A DNA stretch of 45,899 nucleotides from Lachnospiraceae bacterium (GCA_017465095.1 JAFTWX010000026.1:1-45899); one strand, 5' to 3'. Shown: positions 33,156 through 42,187, counted from the first letter of the stretch. The notes: generated by a model from the letters alone, not told the origin. Made by a program: numbers and translations.

Positions 33156-33569
33156 ATGGAAGAAAATCAGACAACGAAAAAGAGAAATTACGAAAGATAC
33201 CTGGATGGAGAAACGTGGTCTCCGTCTAACGGATATGAGCAGGAGAATTCGCTGTATTATATTCCGGAGGAAACGCAGGAGAATGCATCCTATGCACCGG
33301 TTGCTCCAATCGCACCTTCTTCCGCATCAGGCGCTGCTTATCAGGGATTGGAAGAGCCGGTTTCCATGGGAGAATGGGCACTTTGCATTTTCCTGAATTG
33401 TATTCCGTGCGTCGGACTAATCATGATGTTCGTTTGGGCATTCAGCAAGACAGAGAAAAAATCCAAATCCAACTTCTTTAAAGTGCAACTCATTTTTATG
33501 GGAGTTATATTGGCGCTGTATTTGGTGCTGTTTCTGTTTGCGCTTGGAATGGGACTTGCATTTGCGTAG
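33156..33569 (+). CDS. Small membrane protein with Pro/Ala-rich N-terminal region
   Basis: Predicted 137 residues. About 65 hydrophilic residues (rich in Pro, Ala, Ser, Glu) are followed by two membrane helices (GEWALCIFLNCIPCVGLIMM and FFKVQLIFMGVILALYLVLF) joined by a short basic loop with KTEKKSKSNF. This helix-basic loop-helix pattern is common in short Lachnospiraceae membrane proteins of unknown role. The ATG at 33156 follows GGAGGAG; a GTG at 33138 lies upstream of that site. The stop codon is the first base triplet of a 15-base tandem duplication. Confidence 0.72.
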   Translation: MEENQTTKKRNYERYLDGETWSPSNGYEQENSLYYIPEETQENASYAPVAPIAPSSASGAAYQGLEEPVSMGEWALCIFLNCIPCVGLIMMFVWAFSKTEKKSKSNFFKVQLIFMGVILALYLVLFLFALGMGLAFA

Positions 33570-33596
33570 TTTGCCGGTAGATAGTTTGCCGGTAGA
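33567..33596. repeat. 15-base tandem duplication at a stop codon
   Basis: TAGTTTGCCGGTAGA occurs at 33567-33581 and again, identically, at 33582-33596. The first TAG is the stop codon of the preceding gene, so the coding region is unaffected. Confidence 0.85.
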
Positions 33597-33639
33597 TATG
33601 TTGCGGTATGTGGCATGGGATGTGCGATATTGAGATAAG

Positions 33640-33681
33640 CGGGGCATAGGGAGAAAATCAAATTCTCGGTGCCCCGTTTTT
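33640..33681 (+). terminator. Terminator of the LCP-SulP-DUF2752 gene group
   Basis: CGGGGCA (33640-33646) pairs with TGCCCCG (33670-33676), inner GAGAA (33651-33655) with TTCTC (33663-33667), followed by TTTTT. Confidence 0.75.
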
Positions 33682-33696
33682 GCGGCTAGATTCGGA

Positions 33697-33796
33697 GTTA
33701 TGTAAACCAAAAGGGTATATGGAGAAAAAACATCTCCCGGCACCCCGATTTTTTGAAAAAACGGGGTCTGGGAGAATAAGAATTTTGTATATGCCC
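33697..33796. repeat. Palindromic repeat, copy B (right arm truncated)
   Basis: Begins with GTTATGTAAACC (33697-33708), AAAAGGGTATAT (33709-33720), the same as copy A at 21395 except for one base. The central stem CCCCG-ATTTTTT / AAAAAA-CGGGG, flanked by CTCCC/GGGAG, is conserved in form, and ATATGCCC (33789-33796) can pair with GGGTATAT, but the outer GTTTACATAAC arm is missing. Confidence 0.7.
33727..33775 (-). terminator. Probable terminator of the minus-strand amylase operon
   Basis: Read on the minus strand, CTCCC...CCCCG pairs with CGGGG...GGGAG (plus coordinates 33734-33774), followed by ATGTTTTTT. It is part of repeat copy B, and would stop transcripts coming from 36215 towards lower coordinates. 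Confidence 0.6.
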
Positions 33797-33870
33797 CGCA
33801 GAGCATCAAAGAGGTTGCAGAGCATCAAAGCGCCCGAGAGCTCAAACAAATTTCAAATCAAGTTCAATCT

Positions 33871-35313
33871 CTAAATCGGTATCCAAACGCTGACGGACTT
33901 AGCATTGACAGGAAAATCAGCATGTCCCGTATTGTCGATGGTAATAATACGTCGTACATTCCAGGTGGCGTCAAAAAACTTTTGTCCTGCATGCTGAGTT
34001 CCGACGTACATGCGCTTGCTTGTCGCGCTTCCGGAAGAGATGATGCAGGCAAGCCCTGTCTCGGAATTGTCAGGATTTCCCTCGCGGGTGAATCCGACGC
34101 AGCGGAAATCATCGAAATATTCATGCTGTTTTCCGTATGCGTGTGTCCGGCGAAGGGAAAGCATATTGGTAAGCGGTTTGCCCACCGGTTTAACGCCGTG
34201 GGTCGGAATACCGTAATAGTCACCGTAAAATACACAGGGATAACCGCTTTCACGGAGCAGAATCATCGCGTAAGCCAAAGGCTTGAACCATTCCGCCACG
34301 AAGGAACAAAGTGCCTGATCCGGCTGTGTATCATGATTATCGACAAAAGTTACTGCGTGCATCGGGTCACAGGCAACCAGTGTGTTGTCAAACAACCTGC
34401 GGAGGTCGAAACCGTCCGGATCGCAGGAGGCCCGATGGAAATTGTAATGCAAAGGTACGTCAAACAGGCTGAGACAATATCCGGTTTCCGCCAGATATTC
34501 TTTTAACGCATTGAGATTGTGGTGCCAGTATTCGCCGACGGTGAACAATTCTTTGCCGGCGTGCGCGCTCATGGCAGGAACCCAGTCGCGATAAAACTCC
34601 GACTTGATATGTTTGACTGCATCCAGTCGGAATCCGTTGACACCCGTGGTGTCATAATACCATTTTCCCCATTTCTTCAGTTCCTCGAGCACTTCTTCGT
34701 TGCCGAAGTCAAGGTCGGCGCCCATGAGATAATCATAGTTTCCGTTTTCTTCGTCCACATTTTCTTCCCATGATTTTCCTTCCAGCAGGTAAATGCTGTT
34801 TTTGTGCGCGGTATTATCCCAGTCGACACCGTCAAAATGCTTGGCATTCCAGATGAAATCGGAGTATTTTCCGCCGCGTCCCGGAAAAGTAAAACGGGTC
34901 CATGCGGTGATGGTTGACTTGTGCGGGGATATCTGATCCCGGTTGAAACCGGTGCATTCATAAGCGTTTAATGTTTCCGGCTCATCCGCTCCGGTTTTAT
35001 GATTCAGTACAATGTCGGCATAAACATCGATGCCTGCTTTCTGACATGCTTTGATGGCAGCGAGATACTCGTCGCGCGTTCCGTATTTGGTTGCAACGCA
35101 ACCCTTCTGATTAAATTCGCCCAAATCATATAAATCATAAATGGCATAACCGACACCGCCGGCGCCGTTGGCGTCTTTGTAAGCGGGAGGTAACCACAGT
35201 GCGGTGATTCCGCTCTCGGACAAAGTCTGTGCCTTTTCGGCAAGCTGCTTCCAAAGCGAGCCGTCTGCCGGAAGATACCATTCAAAATATTGCATTAACG
35301 TTCCGTTTATCAT
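33871..35313 (-). CDS. Cytoplasmic alpha-amylase (GH13)
   Basis: Predicted 480-residue alpha-amylase with no signal peptide. All GH13 regions are present: DIVLNHKTG, GFRLDAVKHI (nucleophile Asp231), FTVGEYW (acid/base Glu261) and TFVDNHDTQP (Asp328). The start NGTLMQYFEWYLPADGSLW and the length match the liquefying Bacillus-type amylase subfamily (GH13_5), here intracellular. The ATG at 35313 has AGAGGTG seven bases upstream on the minus strand; an open frame extends to 35385 but overlaps the methyltransferase gene. It likely degrades glycogen or imported maltodextrins. It is the second gene of a minus-strand pair. Confidence 0.95.
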   Translation of the reverse strand: MINGTLMQYFEWYLPADGSLWKQLAEKAQTLSESGITALWLPPAYKDANGAGGVGYAIYDLYDLGEFNQKGCVATKYGTRDEYLAAIKACQKAGIDVYADIVLNHKTGADEPETLNAYECTGFNRDQISPHKSTITAWTRFTFPGRGGKYSDFIWNAKHFDGVDWDNTAHKNSIYLLEGKSWEENVDEENGNYDYLMGADLDFGNEEVLEELKKWGKWYYDTTGVNGFRLDAVKHIKSEFYRDWVPAMSAHAGKELFTVGEYWHHNLNALKEYLAETGYCLSLFDVPLHYNFHRASCDPDGFDLRRLFDNTLVACDPMHAVTFVDNHDTQPDQALCSFVAEWFKPLAYAMILLRESGYPCVFYGDYYGIPTHGVKPVGKPLTNMLSLRRTHAYGKQHEYFDDFRCVGFTREGNPDNSETGLACIISSGSATSKRMYVGTQHAGQKFFDATWNVRRIITIDNTGHADFPVNAKSVSVWIPI

Positions 35314-35351
35314 AAATTCACACCTCTTAACACATACTTGACTTTTGTAGA

Positions 35352-36215
35352 TTAATTGCGGCTCCAGCGTCCGCTTGCGCCGCACGGAAGGACAAGGCCG
35401 TTTTCGCGCACCGGAAGACCGATTTCCTGGGCCTGCACGGTTCCGCCGAAGTTCGGGCAGAGTACCGTATTTAACATATAAGAAAGGACAGCCGGTTGAA
35501 GTCCGGTTGTATACGAGTTAATGAGGAAAAATTCCGCATCCTTGGAAAGAACCTTGGCAGCAAGTTCGATGAACGGGAAAATGCTCTCCTCGATTTTCCA
35601 AATTTCGCCTTTCGGTCCGCGACCGTAGGACGGCGGATCCATGATGATTCCGTCGTAAGTGTTGCCGCGGCGGATTTCTCTTTCCACGAATTTCACGCAG
35701 TCATCTACCAGCCAGCGGATACGGTCGGAAGGGATATTGCTGGAAACCGCATTTTCCTTTGCCCATGTTACCATCCCTTTGGAAGCGTCCACGTGGGTGA
35801 CCTTTGCACCCGCTGCAGCAGCAGAAATTGTGGCGCCGCCCGTATAGGCAAAAAGGTTCAGTACTTTGAGCTCACGGTCGGAATTGCGGATTTTTTCTGC
35901 GCACCAGTCCCAGTTGACCGCCTGCTCCGGGAAAAGTCCCGTGTGTTTAAAGCTGAACGGCTTTAAATGAAAAGTGAGCTCGCGGTAATGGATGGTCCAT
36001 TCGTTGGGAAGATCAAAGAACTCCCATTCGCCGCCGCCTTTGCTGCTGCGGTGATAGTGACCGTTTTTGTGTTTCCATTCGTAGGCATTATGCGGCGTGT
36101 TCCAAATGACCTGCGGGTCCGGACGAACCAAAATATAATCGCCCCAGCGTTCCAGCTTTTCGCCGCCGGAGGTATCTATTACTTCATAATCTTTCCAATT
36201 GTCTGCAATCCACAT
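35352..36215 (-). CDS. Class I SAM-dependent methyltransferase (RlmI-like)
   Basis: Predicted 287-residue methyltransferase. The SAM-binding core reads VLNLFAYTGGATISAAAAGAKVTHVDASKGMVTWAKEN, and motif IV reads DGIIMDPPSYGRGPKGEIW. The DPPSYG motif and the N-terminal domain resemble RlmI/RlmK-type rRNA methyltransferases, but no specific site can be named. An AAGGAG site lies before the ATG on the minus strand. It is first in the transcript, with alpha-amylase 38 bases downstream; no functional link between the two is apparent. Confidence 0.88.
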   Translation of the reverse strand: MWIADNWKDYEVIDTSGGEKLERWGDYILVRPDPQVIWNTPHNAYEWKHKNGHYHRSSKGGGEWEFFDLPNEWTIHYRELTFHLKPFSFKHTGLFPEQAVNWDWCAEKIRNSDRELKVLNLFAYTGGATISAAAAGAKVTHVDASKGMVTWAKENAVSSNIPSDRIRWLVDDCVKFVEREIRRGNTYDGIIMDPPSYGRGPKGEIWKIEESIFPFIELAAKVLSKDAEFFLINSYTTGLQPAVLSYMLNTVLCPNFGGTVQAQEIGLPVRENGLVLPCGASGRWSRN

Positions 36216-36251
36216 AGAAAAATCTCCTTATATTATATAGTTGTGTAAATA

Positions 36252-36279
36252 TTCTTAGCACGACATATACAATGTACAA
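36252..36279 (-). promoter_or_regulatory. Candidate promoter of the methyltransferase-amylase operon
   Basis: On the minus strand TTGTAC (36274-36279) and TAAGAA (36252-36257) are separated by 16 bases, about 37 bases before the ATG at 36215. Confidence 0.4.
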
Positions 36280-36333
36280 TATTTTCGCGTATTAGTCAAA
36301 ATACGTTTGGGTAGAAGACACTGATTTTGCCAC

Positions 36334-36362
36334 TTGTGCTCAAAACCGAAGTGTGGTATCAT
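36334..36362 (+). promoter_or_regulatory. Sigma-A promoter of putP
   Basis: TTGTGC (36334-36339) and TATCAT (36357-36362) with a 17-base spacer, 55 bases before the ATG at 36417. Confidence 0.55.
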
Positions 36363-36416
36363 GGGAACGAAAATTGCTTTTGTGAATTAAAGCGTTAAAT
36401 GAGAGGAGTAGTACAT

Positions 36417-37949
36417 ATGACAACAGCAGCAATGATAATTCTGGTTACGATCATGGTATATTTGTTTTGCATGCTCATAATCGGATTTGTATGTTCAAAG
36501 AAAAATGAAACAACAGCTGACTTTTATTTGGGAGGAAGAAAGCTCGGACCGTTTGTAACAGCCATGAGTGCGGAAGCTTCCGATATGAGCAGCTGGCTTC
36601 TGATGGGACTTCCGGGTGTTGCATACCTGACAGGTCTTGCAGATGCATTTTGGACCGCAGCAGGTCTTGCCATCGGTACCTACGTAAACTGGTTGATTGT
36701 TGCAAAAAGACTTCGCACTTATACAGTAAAATGCAACAATTCGACAACGATTCCGGTATTCTTTTCCAACCGTTACAGAGATGATAAAAAGATTCTTTCC
36801 GTGCTTGCGGCGCTTGTAATTATCGTATTCTTCGTGCCGTATACGGCCAGCGGATTTGCAGCCTGCGGGAAATTATTCTCCACATTGTTCGGCATGGAAT
36901 ATTTTGTGGCTATGGTAATCAGTGCAATTATTATCGTCGGATATACAGCACTCGGCGGATTCCTTGCGGCCAGCACCACTGACTTTATGCAGAGTATCGT
37001 TATGACGATTGCAATCTTCGTTGTGCTCGGATTCGGTGTGGTGACATCCGGTGGTATGGATGCTGTTATGGATAATGCAAACAGTCTTGCAGGTTACTTC
37101 AGTCTGACAGCGATTCACGATCCGGCGACAAAGACAGCCGGCGCATACGGAATCATGAGTATTTTCTCCATGCTCGCATGGGGACTCGGATATTTCGGTA
37201 TGCCACACGTACTTCTCCGCTTCATGGCGATTGAAGATCCGAATAAATTAAAATTATCCAGAAGAATTGCATCAATATGGGTTGTGATTTCTCTCGGTGT
37301 AGCGATTATGATCGGTATCGTGGGAAGTGCCATGACAAAGGCCGGTGTGATTCCGGTGCTTGATGATGCGGAGACCATCATCGTTGTGATTTCCGATGTA
37401 ATCAGCAAATACGGTGTCCTTCCGGCGATTGTAGCAGGTTTGATTCTTTCCGGTATTCTGGCAGCGACCATGTCGACAGCGGATTCTCAGCTTTTGGCAG
37501 CATCGTCCAGTGTATCTGAAAATATTATCAAAGAAGTATTCTTCAAAAACTTATCTGAAAAAGCAGGAATGATTATTGCCAGAGTATCGGTTGTTATCAT
37601 TTCCGTGATTGCGGTATTTATCGCAAAAGACCCGAACAGCTCCGTATTTGATATCGTATCCTTTGCGTGGGCGGGATTCGGAGCAGCCTTCGGTCCGGTT
37701 ATGCTTCTGGCTCTGTTCTGGAAACGTTCCAACAAATGGGGCGCACTTGCAGGTATGTTTGCAGGCGGTGCCATGGTATTTATCTGGAAGTTCCTCATCA
37801 AGCCGATCGGCGGTGTCTGGGGAATCTACGAACTGCTTCCGGCGTTCCTTGTGGCCCTTGCAGTTAATGTGGTAATCAGCCTTCTGACAAAAGCTCCGTC
37901 ACAGGATATGTTGGATGAGTTTGAGGCTGTAAAAGCAGAATGTAAATAA
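36417..37949 (+). CDS. putP: Sodium/proline symporter
   Basis: Predicted 510-residue Na+/solute symporter (SSS family) with about 13 helices. DFYLGGRKLGPFVTAMSAEASDMSSWLLMGLPGVAY and FWTAAGLAIGTYVNWLIVAKRLRTYT are the PutP signature, including the sodium-site Ser/Asp segment. ILSGILAATMSTADSQLLAASSSVSENI is the conserved helix 8 region. The ATG at 36417 follows GAGAGGAG by about 8 bases; an ATG at 36399 lies before that site. Likely imports L-proline with Na+. The EamA transporter gene follows by 12 bases and may be co-transcribed. Confidence 0.93.
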   Translation: MTTAAMIILVTIMVYLFCMLIIGFVCSKKNETTADFYLGGRKLGPFVTAMSAEASDMSSWLLMGLPGVAYLTGLADAFWTAAGLAIGTYVNWLIVAKRLRTYTVKCNNSTTIPVFFSNRYRDDKKILSVLAALVIIVFFVPYTASGFAACGKLFSTLFGMEYFVAMVISAIIIVGYTALGGFLAASTTDFMQSIVMTIAIFVVLGFGVVTSGGMDAVMDNANSLAGYFSLTAIHDPATKTAGAYGIMSIFSMLAWGLGYFGMPHVLLRFMAIEDPNKLKLSRRIASIWVVISLGVAIMIGIVGSAMTKAGVIPVLDDAETIIVVISDVISKYGVLPAIVAGLILSGILAATMSTADSQLLAASSSVSENIIKEVFFKNLSEKAGMIIARVSVVIISVIAVFIAKDPNSSVFDIVSFAWAGFGAAFGPVMLLALFWKRSNKWGALAGMFAGGAMVFIWKFLIKPIGGVWGIYELLPAFLVALAVNVVISLLTKAPSQDMLDEFEAVKAECK

Positions 37950-37961
37950 TAGAGGAAAAAG

Positions 37962-38849
37962 ATGAAAAAAACAGCACCGTTATTTGTGATAATAGCCGGT
38001 TGTCTGTGGGGCAGCATGGGTATCTTCGTCCGCGGACTTAGTGCCTATGGATTTACATCATTAGAAATTGGAGCGCTTCGAGTTTTCGGAGCGCTGCTCT
38101 TTTTGGGAGTGGGAATCTTCCTATATAATAGGAAACTGCTTCGCATTCGGATCAAAGACCTTTGGTGTTTTATAGGAACCGGAATTGTCAGCATTGTATT
38201 TTTTAATTATTGTTATTTCACGACCATACAGATGACGTCACTCTCGGTGGCTGCTGTACTTTTGTATACGGCGCCGGTGATCGTGACGATGCTGAGTATC
38301 TTCTTATTTCATGAGAAGTTTCATGCAAGAAAACTGACAGCGCTTGTGATGGCGTTTGCAGGATGTGTGCTCGTGACGGGGATACTGTCCGAGAAACTGA
38401 TACTGACGACCGGAGGAATCCTGCTCGGACTCGGTGCAGGATTCGGTTACGCCATGTACAGCATTTTCGGAAGATATGCCTTGCAGAGAGGGTATGAGAG
38501 TCTGACGATTTCTTTTTATACCTTTTTGTTTGCCTGTGTGGGATTTTTCCCGCTGATTGACGTGGGACATATGGTTTCGTGTTTGGAAGGAGAGGCGAAG
38601 TGCGCAGGACTGCTTGCGGGCCTTGTACTTATCGCTACGGTGGTTCCCTATCTGACTTACACTGTAGGCCTTTCCAACATGGAAGCCGGACGCGCATCCA
38701 TCCTTGCATCCATAGAACCGGTGGTGGCGACTATGATTGGTTTCTTCCTATATAAAGAGAAACTCTCGTGGATGACACTTTTGGGTGTAATTCTGGTGCT
38801 CGGATCGGCGGTTGTTGTGAATTTAAAGCCGAAAAACAGCGCAAATTAA
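37962..38849 (+). CDS. EamA (DMT-family) transporter
   Basis: Predicted 295 residues with ten membrane helices in two EamA repeats. The first repeat starts PLFVIIAGCLWGSMGIFVRGLSAYGF and the second GGILLGLGAGFGYAMYSIFGRYAL, ending in GRASILASIEPVVATMIGFFLYKEKLSWMTLLGVILVLGS. The family exports or exchanges amino acids and related metabolites. The ribosome binding site is AGAGG. It lies 12 bases after putP; the proximity suggests amino acid traffic, though this is inference. Confidence 0.93.
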   Translation: MKKTAPLFVIIAGCLWGSMGIFVRGLSAYGFTSLEIGALRVFGALLFLGVGIFLYNRKLLRIRIKDLWCFIGTGIVSIVFFNYCYFTTIQMTSLSVAAVLLYTAPVIVTMLSIFLFHEKFHARKLTALVMAFAGCVLVTGILSEKLILTTGGILLGLGAGFGYAMYSIFGRYALQRGYESLTISFYTFLFACVGFFPLIDVGHMVSCLEGEAKCAGLLAGLVLIATVVPYLTYTVGLSNMEAGRASILASIEPVVATMIGFFLYKEKLSWMTLLGVILVLGSAVVVNLKPKNSAN

Positions 38850-38920
38850 GGAAAAACGGGATTGTATGAAAAAAAATACAAAGATTTTTCAAAATATTGA
38901 AAATTTTTTGAAAAAAGTGC

Positions 38921-38949
38921 TTGCAATCCCATAATTCCTAAGTTATACT
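38921..38949 (+). promoter_or_regulatory. Sigma-A promoter of the S10 operon
   Basis: TTGCAA (38921-38926) and TATACT (38944-38949) with a 17-base spacer. Transcription would start near 38956, leaving a leader of about 225 nucleotides before rpsJ. Confidence 0.75.
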
Positions 38950-38955
38950 AGGTTT

Positions 38956-39181
38956 TGCTGTGGCATGATAGCTATGAAGCGTGAGGTTGCTGCAAGAAAT
39001 TGCAGGTTTTCCGTGGAGCGAATGTCAAGTTAGGAAACTGACGACAAGTCACTGTACCAAGTAAACAGTCTGCTTAAGGAAGCAGAAACGACGTGTGAAA
39101 GTCTAGGACACACACGGGAGAGTGTACAGTCACTACTTGTCGTACTAAGAAACAAAAGTACGAAAAGGAGGGACTTTTTTT
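38956..39181 (+). ncRNA. Structured leader RNA of the S10 ribosomal protein operon
   Basis: Several helices can be read directly. CTGCAA-GAAA-TTGCAG (38990-39005) is a stem with a GNRA loop. A long-range helix joins ACGACAAGT (39041-39049) to ACTTGTCGT (39135-39143) and, inside it, ACTGTAC (39051-39057) to GTACAGT (39124-39130). The enclosed region holds CTGCTT-AAGG-AAGCAG (39070-39085) and CGTGTG/CACACG (39092-39097 with 39111-39116), giving a multibranch junction. A competing stem uses 39024-39042. AAAAGGAGGG follows before the rpsJ ATG. There is no terminator, so any control is likely at translation or RNA stability. Autogenous control by a ribosomal protein (L4 in E. coli S10) is a plausible role, not shown here. 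Confidence 0.7.
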
Positions 39182-39502
39182 ATGGCAAATCAGCAGGTGA
39201 TGAGAATCACATTGAAAGCCTACGATCATCAGTTAGTTGATGCATCTGCAAAAAAAATCATCGAAACAGTTAAGAAAAACGGATCTCAGGTAAGCGGACC
39301 GGTACCTCTTCCTACTAAAAAGGAAGTTGTTACAATTATCAGAGCGGTTCACAAATACAAAGATTCCCGTGAACAGTTCGAACAGAGAACACACAAAAGA
39401 CTGATCGATGTAATTGCACCTACACAGAAAACGGTAGATGCTCTGCAGAGACTGGAAATGCCTGCGGGTGTTTACATCGGCATCAAGATGAAAAACAACT
39501 AA
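39182..39502 (+). CDS. rpsJ: 30S ribosomal protein uS10
   Basis: Predicted 106 residues of the small-subunit protein S10, which in other bacteria also binds NusB in transcription antitermination. [20 protein letters not shown] and the loop [10 protein letters not shown] are the S10 signature, and [18 protein letters not shown] is present. It is the first gene of the S10 operon, with AAGGAGGG before the ATG. An unusually long gap of 148 bases separates it from rplC. Confidence 0.98.
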   Translation: MANQQVMRITLKAYDHQLVDASAKKIIETVKKNGSQVSGPVPLPTKKEVVTIIRAVHKYKDSREQFEQRTHKRLIDVIAPTQKTVDALQRLEMPAGVYIGIKMKNN

Positions 39503-39650
39503 TTAATCAAACAGATTAGATCCTTAACAAGGTTTATATAGAAGCAACACAAAAATGTTCCACTTATATTTACCGATTACCCGGATCTAGAATGAACGAC
39601 GAGGTGAAAGCCGATGACTCGTTCCGCTGTAGAAACAAGGAGGTAACAAA
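39503..39650 (+). other. 148-base spacer between rpsJ and rplC
   Basis: No gene. Possible pairings are AGATCC (39519-39524) with GGATCT (39582-39587), and ACGAG with CTCGT around 39597-39623, before the GGAGG of rplC. It could be a second control element or a processing site. Confidence 0.4.
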
Positions 39651-40334
39651 ATGAAGAAAGCTATCTTAGCAACAAAAGTCGGAATGACTCAAATCTTCAA
39701 CGAAGACGGTTCTTTAATTCCTGTAACCGTACTTCAGGCCGGACCTTGCGTGGTAACACAGATCAAAACAGTTGAAAACGACGGTTACAGCGCAGTTCAG
39801 GTTGGTTTTGTTGATATGAAAGACAAGATTATCAACAAAGACAAAGCAGGAAAGAAAGAAATTGCTCACAGACACGGAGCAACAAAAGCAGAAAAAGGAC
39901 ACTTTGAAAAAGCAGGAGTTTCCTCAAAGAGATATGTAAGAGAGTTCAAGTTTGAGAACGCAGAAGAGTATGCTCTTGCACAGGAAATCAAAGCTGACAT
40001 CTTCGCAGAAGGCGACAAGATCGATGCAACTGCAATTTCCAAAGGTAAAGGATTCCAGGGTGCGATCAAGAGACATGGTCAGCACAGAGGACCTATGGCT
40101 CATGGTTCTAAATTCCATCGTCATCAGGGTTCCAACGGTGCTTGTTCTTCTCCTTCAAGAGTATTCAAAGGAAAAGGAATGCCTGGACACATGGGTAGCG
40201 TAAAAGTGACAGTACAGAACCTTGAAGTAGTAAAAGTAGATGCTGAAAAGAATTTACTCTTAGTAAAAGGCTCAGTACCGGGACCTAAAAAAGCTTTAGT
40301 AACAATCAAAGAAACAACTAGAGCACAGGCTTAA
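39651..40334 (+). CDS. rplC: 50S ribosomal protein uL3
   Basis: Predicted 227 residues. [17 protein letters not shown] at the start and [30 protein letters not shown] in the middle are the uL3 signature near the peptidyl transferase centre. AAGGAGG precedes the ATG. Slightly longer than the usual 205-215 residues. Followed by rplD after 25 bases. Confidence 0.98.
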   Translation: MKKAILATKVGMTQIFNEDGSLIPVTVLQAGPCVVTQIKTVENDGYSAVQVGFVDMKDKIINKDKAGKKEIAHRHGATKAEKGHFEKAGVSSKRYVREFKFENAEEYALAQEIKADIFAEGDKIDATAISKGKGFQGAIKRHGQHRGPMAHGSKFHRHQGSNGACSSPSRVFKGKGMPGHMGSVKVTVQNLEVVKVDAEKNLLLVKGSVPGPKKALVTIKETTRAQA

Positions 40335-40359
40335 TTAGGATGAAAGGAGGACCATTCAG

Positions 40360-40980
40360 ATGGCAAACGTATCTGTTTATAATATGGAAGGCAAAGAAGT
40401 TGGAACAATGGAGCTGAACGATGCGGTATTCGGCGTTGAAATCAACGAGCATTTAGTTCATCTCGCAGTTGTACAGCAGCTTGCAAACAACCGTCAGGGT
40501 ACACAGAAAGCAAAAACACGTTCTGAAGTATCCGGTGGCGGAAGAAAACCTTGGAGACAGAAAGGAACAGGTCATGCAAGACAGGGTTCTACAAGATCTC
40601 CACAGTGGACAGGAGGCGGAGTTGTATTTGCTCCGACACCTAGAGATTACTCTTTCAAATTAAATAAGAAAGAAAAACAGTTAGCACTGAAATCCGCTTT
40701 GACAAGCAGATTACAGGAAAACAAATTAATCGTAGTTGACGAATTAAAATTCGATGAGATCAAAACTAAGAACTTCAAACAGGTTATGGATAACCTTAAA
40801 GTAGAAAAAGGTCTTGTAATCCTCGCTGAAAACGATGCAAACGTAGTTCTTTCAGCAAGAAACATGGCTACAGTAAACACTACTTTAACAAACCAGATCA
40901 ATGTTTATGACATTATGAAAGCCGGAACTGTTGTTCTTACAAAAGACTCCGCAGCAAAGATTGAGGAGGTGTACGCATAA
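40360..40980 (+). CDS. rplD: 50S ribosomal protein uL4
   Basis: Predicted 206 residues. [39 protein letters not shown] is the loop of uL4 that lines the exit tunnel. In E. coli this protein represses its own operon through the S10 leader. AAAGGAGG precedes the ATG. The stop codon shares one base with the rplW start. Confidence 0.98.
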   Translation: MANVSVYNMEGKEVGTMELNDAVFGVEINEHLVHLAVVQQLANNRQGTQKAKTRSEVSGGGRKPWRQKGTGHARQGSTRSPQWTGGGVVFAPTPRDYSFKLNKKEKQLALKSALTSRLQENKLIVVDELKFDEIKTKNFKQVMDNLKVEKGLVILAENDANVVLSARNMATVNTTLTNQINVYDIMKAGTVVLTKDSAAKIEEVYA

Positions 40981-41279
40981 TGGCAGCATTAATGTACTAT
41001 GATGTAATTCTGAAACCGGTAGTTACAGAAAAGAGTATGGAAGCAATGGGCGAAAAGAAATACACATTCTTAGTTCACCAGGAAGCAAACAAAGCTCAGA
41101 TTAAAGAAGATGTTGAAAAAATGTTTGACGGCGTAAAGGTAGCAAAGGTTAACACAATGAACTGCGACGGCAAAAAGAAAAGACGCGGTCTTGTAATCGG
41201 TAAGACAGCTAAGACAAAGAAAGCTATCGTACAGTTAACAGAGGGAAGCAAAGATATCGAAATCTTCGCAGGTCTCTAA
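40980..41279 (+). CDS. rplW: 50S ribosomal protein uL23
   Basis: Predicted 99 residues. [18 protein letters not shown] and [22 protein letters not shown] are typical uL23 sequence; the protein sits at the tunnel exit where targeting factors dock. The start overlaps rplD by one base (TAATG), so translation is coupled. Confidence 0.97.
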   Translation: MAALMYYDVILKPVVTEKSMEAMGEKKYTFLVHQEANKAQIKEDVEKMFDGVKVAKVNTMNCDGKKKRRGLVIGKTAKTKKAIVQLTEGSKDIEIFAGL

Positions 41280-41341
41280 AATTAAGACAATAAACGCAGA
41301 AAAGCGTGATAACAAATCGTTCATCGAAAGGAGAAACAACC

Positions 41342-42187
41342 ATGGGAATTAAAACATATAACCCATATACACCTTCCAGAAGAAATATGACTGGATCTGA
41401 TTTCTCTGAAATTACAAAAACAACTCCGGAAAAATCACTTTGTGTAGCATTACCAAAGAACTCCGGACGTAACAATCAGGGTAAAATCACTGTTAGACAT
41501 CGCGGAGGCGGTGCGAAAAAGAAATACAGAATGATCGACTTCAGAAGAAATTCAAAAGACGGCATTCCTGCAACAGTAATCGGTATCGAGTACGATCCGA
41601 ACAGAACAGCTAACATCGCTCTCATCTGCTACGCAGACGGAGAAAAAGCTTACATTCTTGCTCCGGAAGGACTTACAGACGGAATGAAAGTTATGAGCGG
41701 TGCTGATGCAGAAGTAAGAATCGGTAACTGTTTACCACTGGCTAACATCCCGGTTGGTACACAGGTTCACAATATCGAGTTATATCCTGGAAAGGGCGGA
41801 CAGATGGTTCGTTCCGCAGGAAACAGCGCACAGTTGATGGCAAAAGAAGGTAAATATGCAACACTTCGTTTACCATCAGGCGAAATGAGAATGGTTCCTA
41901 TCGTTTGCCGTGCAACTATCGGAGTTGTAGGTAACGGAGATCACAGCCTCGTTAAGATCGGTAAAGCAGGACGTAAACGTCACATGGGTATCCGCCCGAC
42001 AGTACGCGGTTCTGTTATGAACCCGAATGACCATCCACACGGTGGTGGTGAAGGTAGAACACCGATCGGACGTCCGGGCCCATGTACACCTTGGGGCAAA
42101 CCAGCTCTCGGTCTTAAGACTCGTAAGAAGAAAAAAGCTTCTAACAAGTTAATCGTAAGACGTAGAGACGGTAGAGCAATCAAATAG
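41342..42187 (+). CDS. rplB: 50S ribosomal protein uL2
   Basis: Predicted 281 residues. [18 protein letters not shown] at the start, then [16 protein letters not shown] and [21 protein letters not shown] are hallmarks, including the conserved His-rich loop at the peptidyl transferase region. The ATG at 41342 follows AAAGGAG; an upstream start at 41306 in the same frame lies before that site and is unlikely. Confidence 0.98.
   Translation: MGIKTYNPYTPSRRNMTGSDFSEITKTTPEKSLCVALPKNSGRNNQGKITVRHRGGGAKKKYRMIDFRRNSKDGIPATVIGIEYDPNRTANIALICYADGEKAYILAPEGLTDGMKVMSGADAEVRIGNCLPLANIPVGTQVHNIELYPGKGGQMVRSAGNSAQLMAKEGKYATLRLPSGEMRMVPIVCRATIGVVGNGDHSLVKIGKAGRKRHMGIRPTVRGSVMNPNDHPHGGGEGRTPIGRPGPCTPWGKPALGLKTRKKKKASNKLIVRRRDGRAIK

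Larger units (their letters stand above)
33570..33870. other. 301-base non-coding gap with hairpin repeats
   Basis: This gap between the convergent small membrane gene and the alpha-amylase gene has no credible gene. It holds the second copy of a 15-base duplication, a plus-strand terminator-like hairpin (33640-33681) and copy B of the repeat also found at 21395 (33697-33796). Confidence 0.6.
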
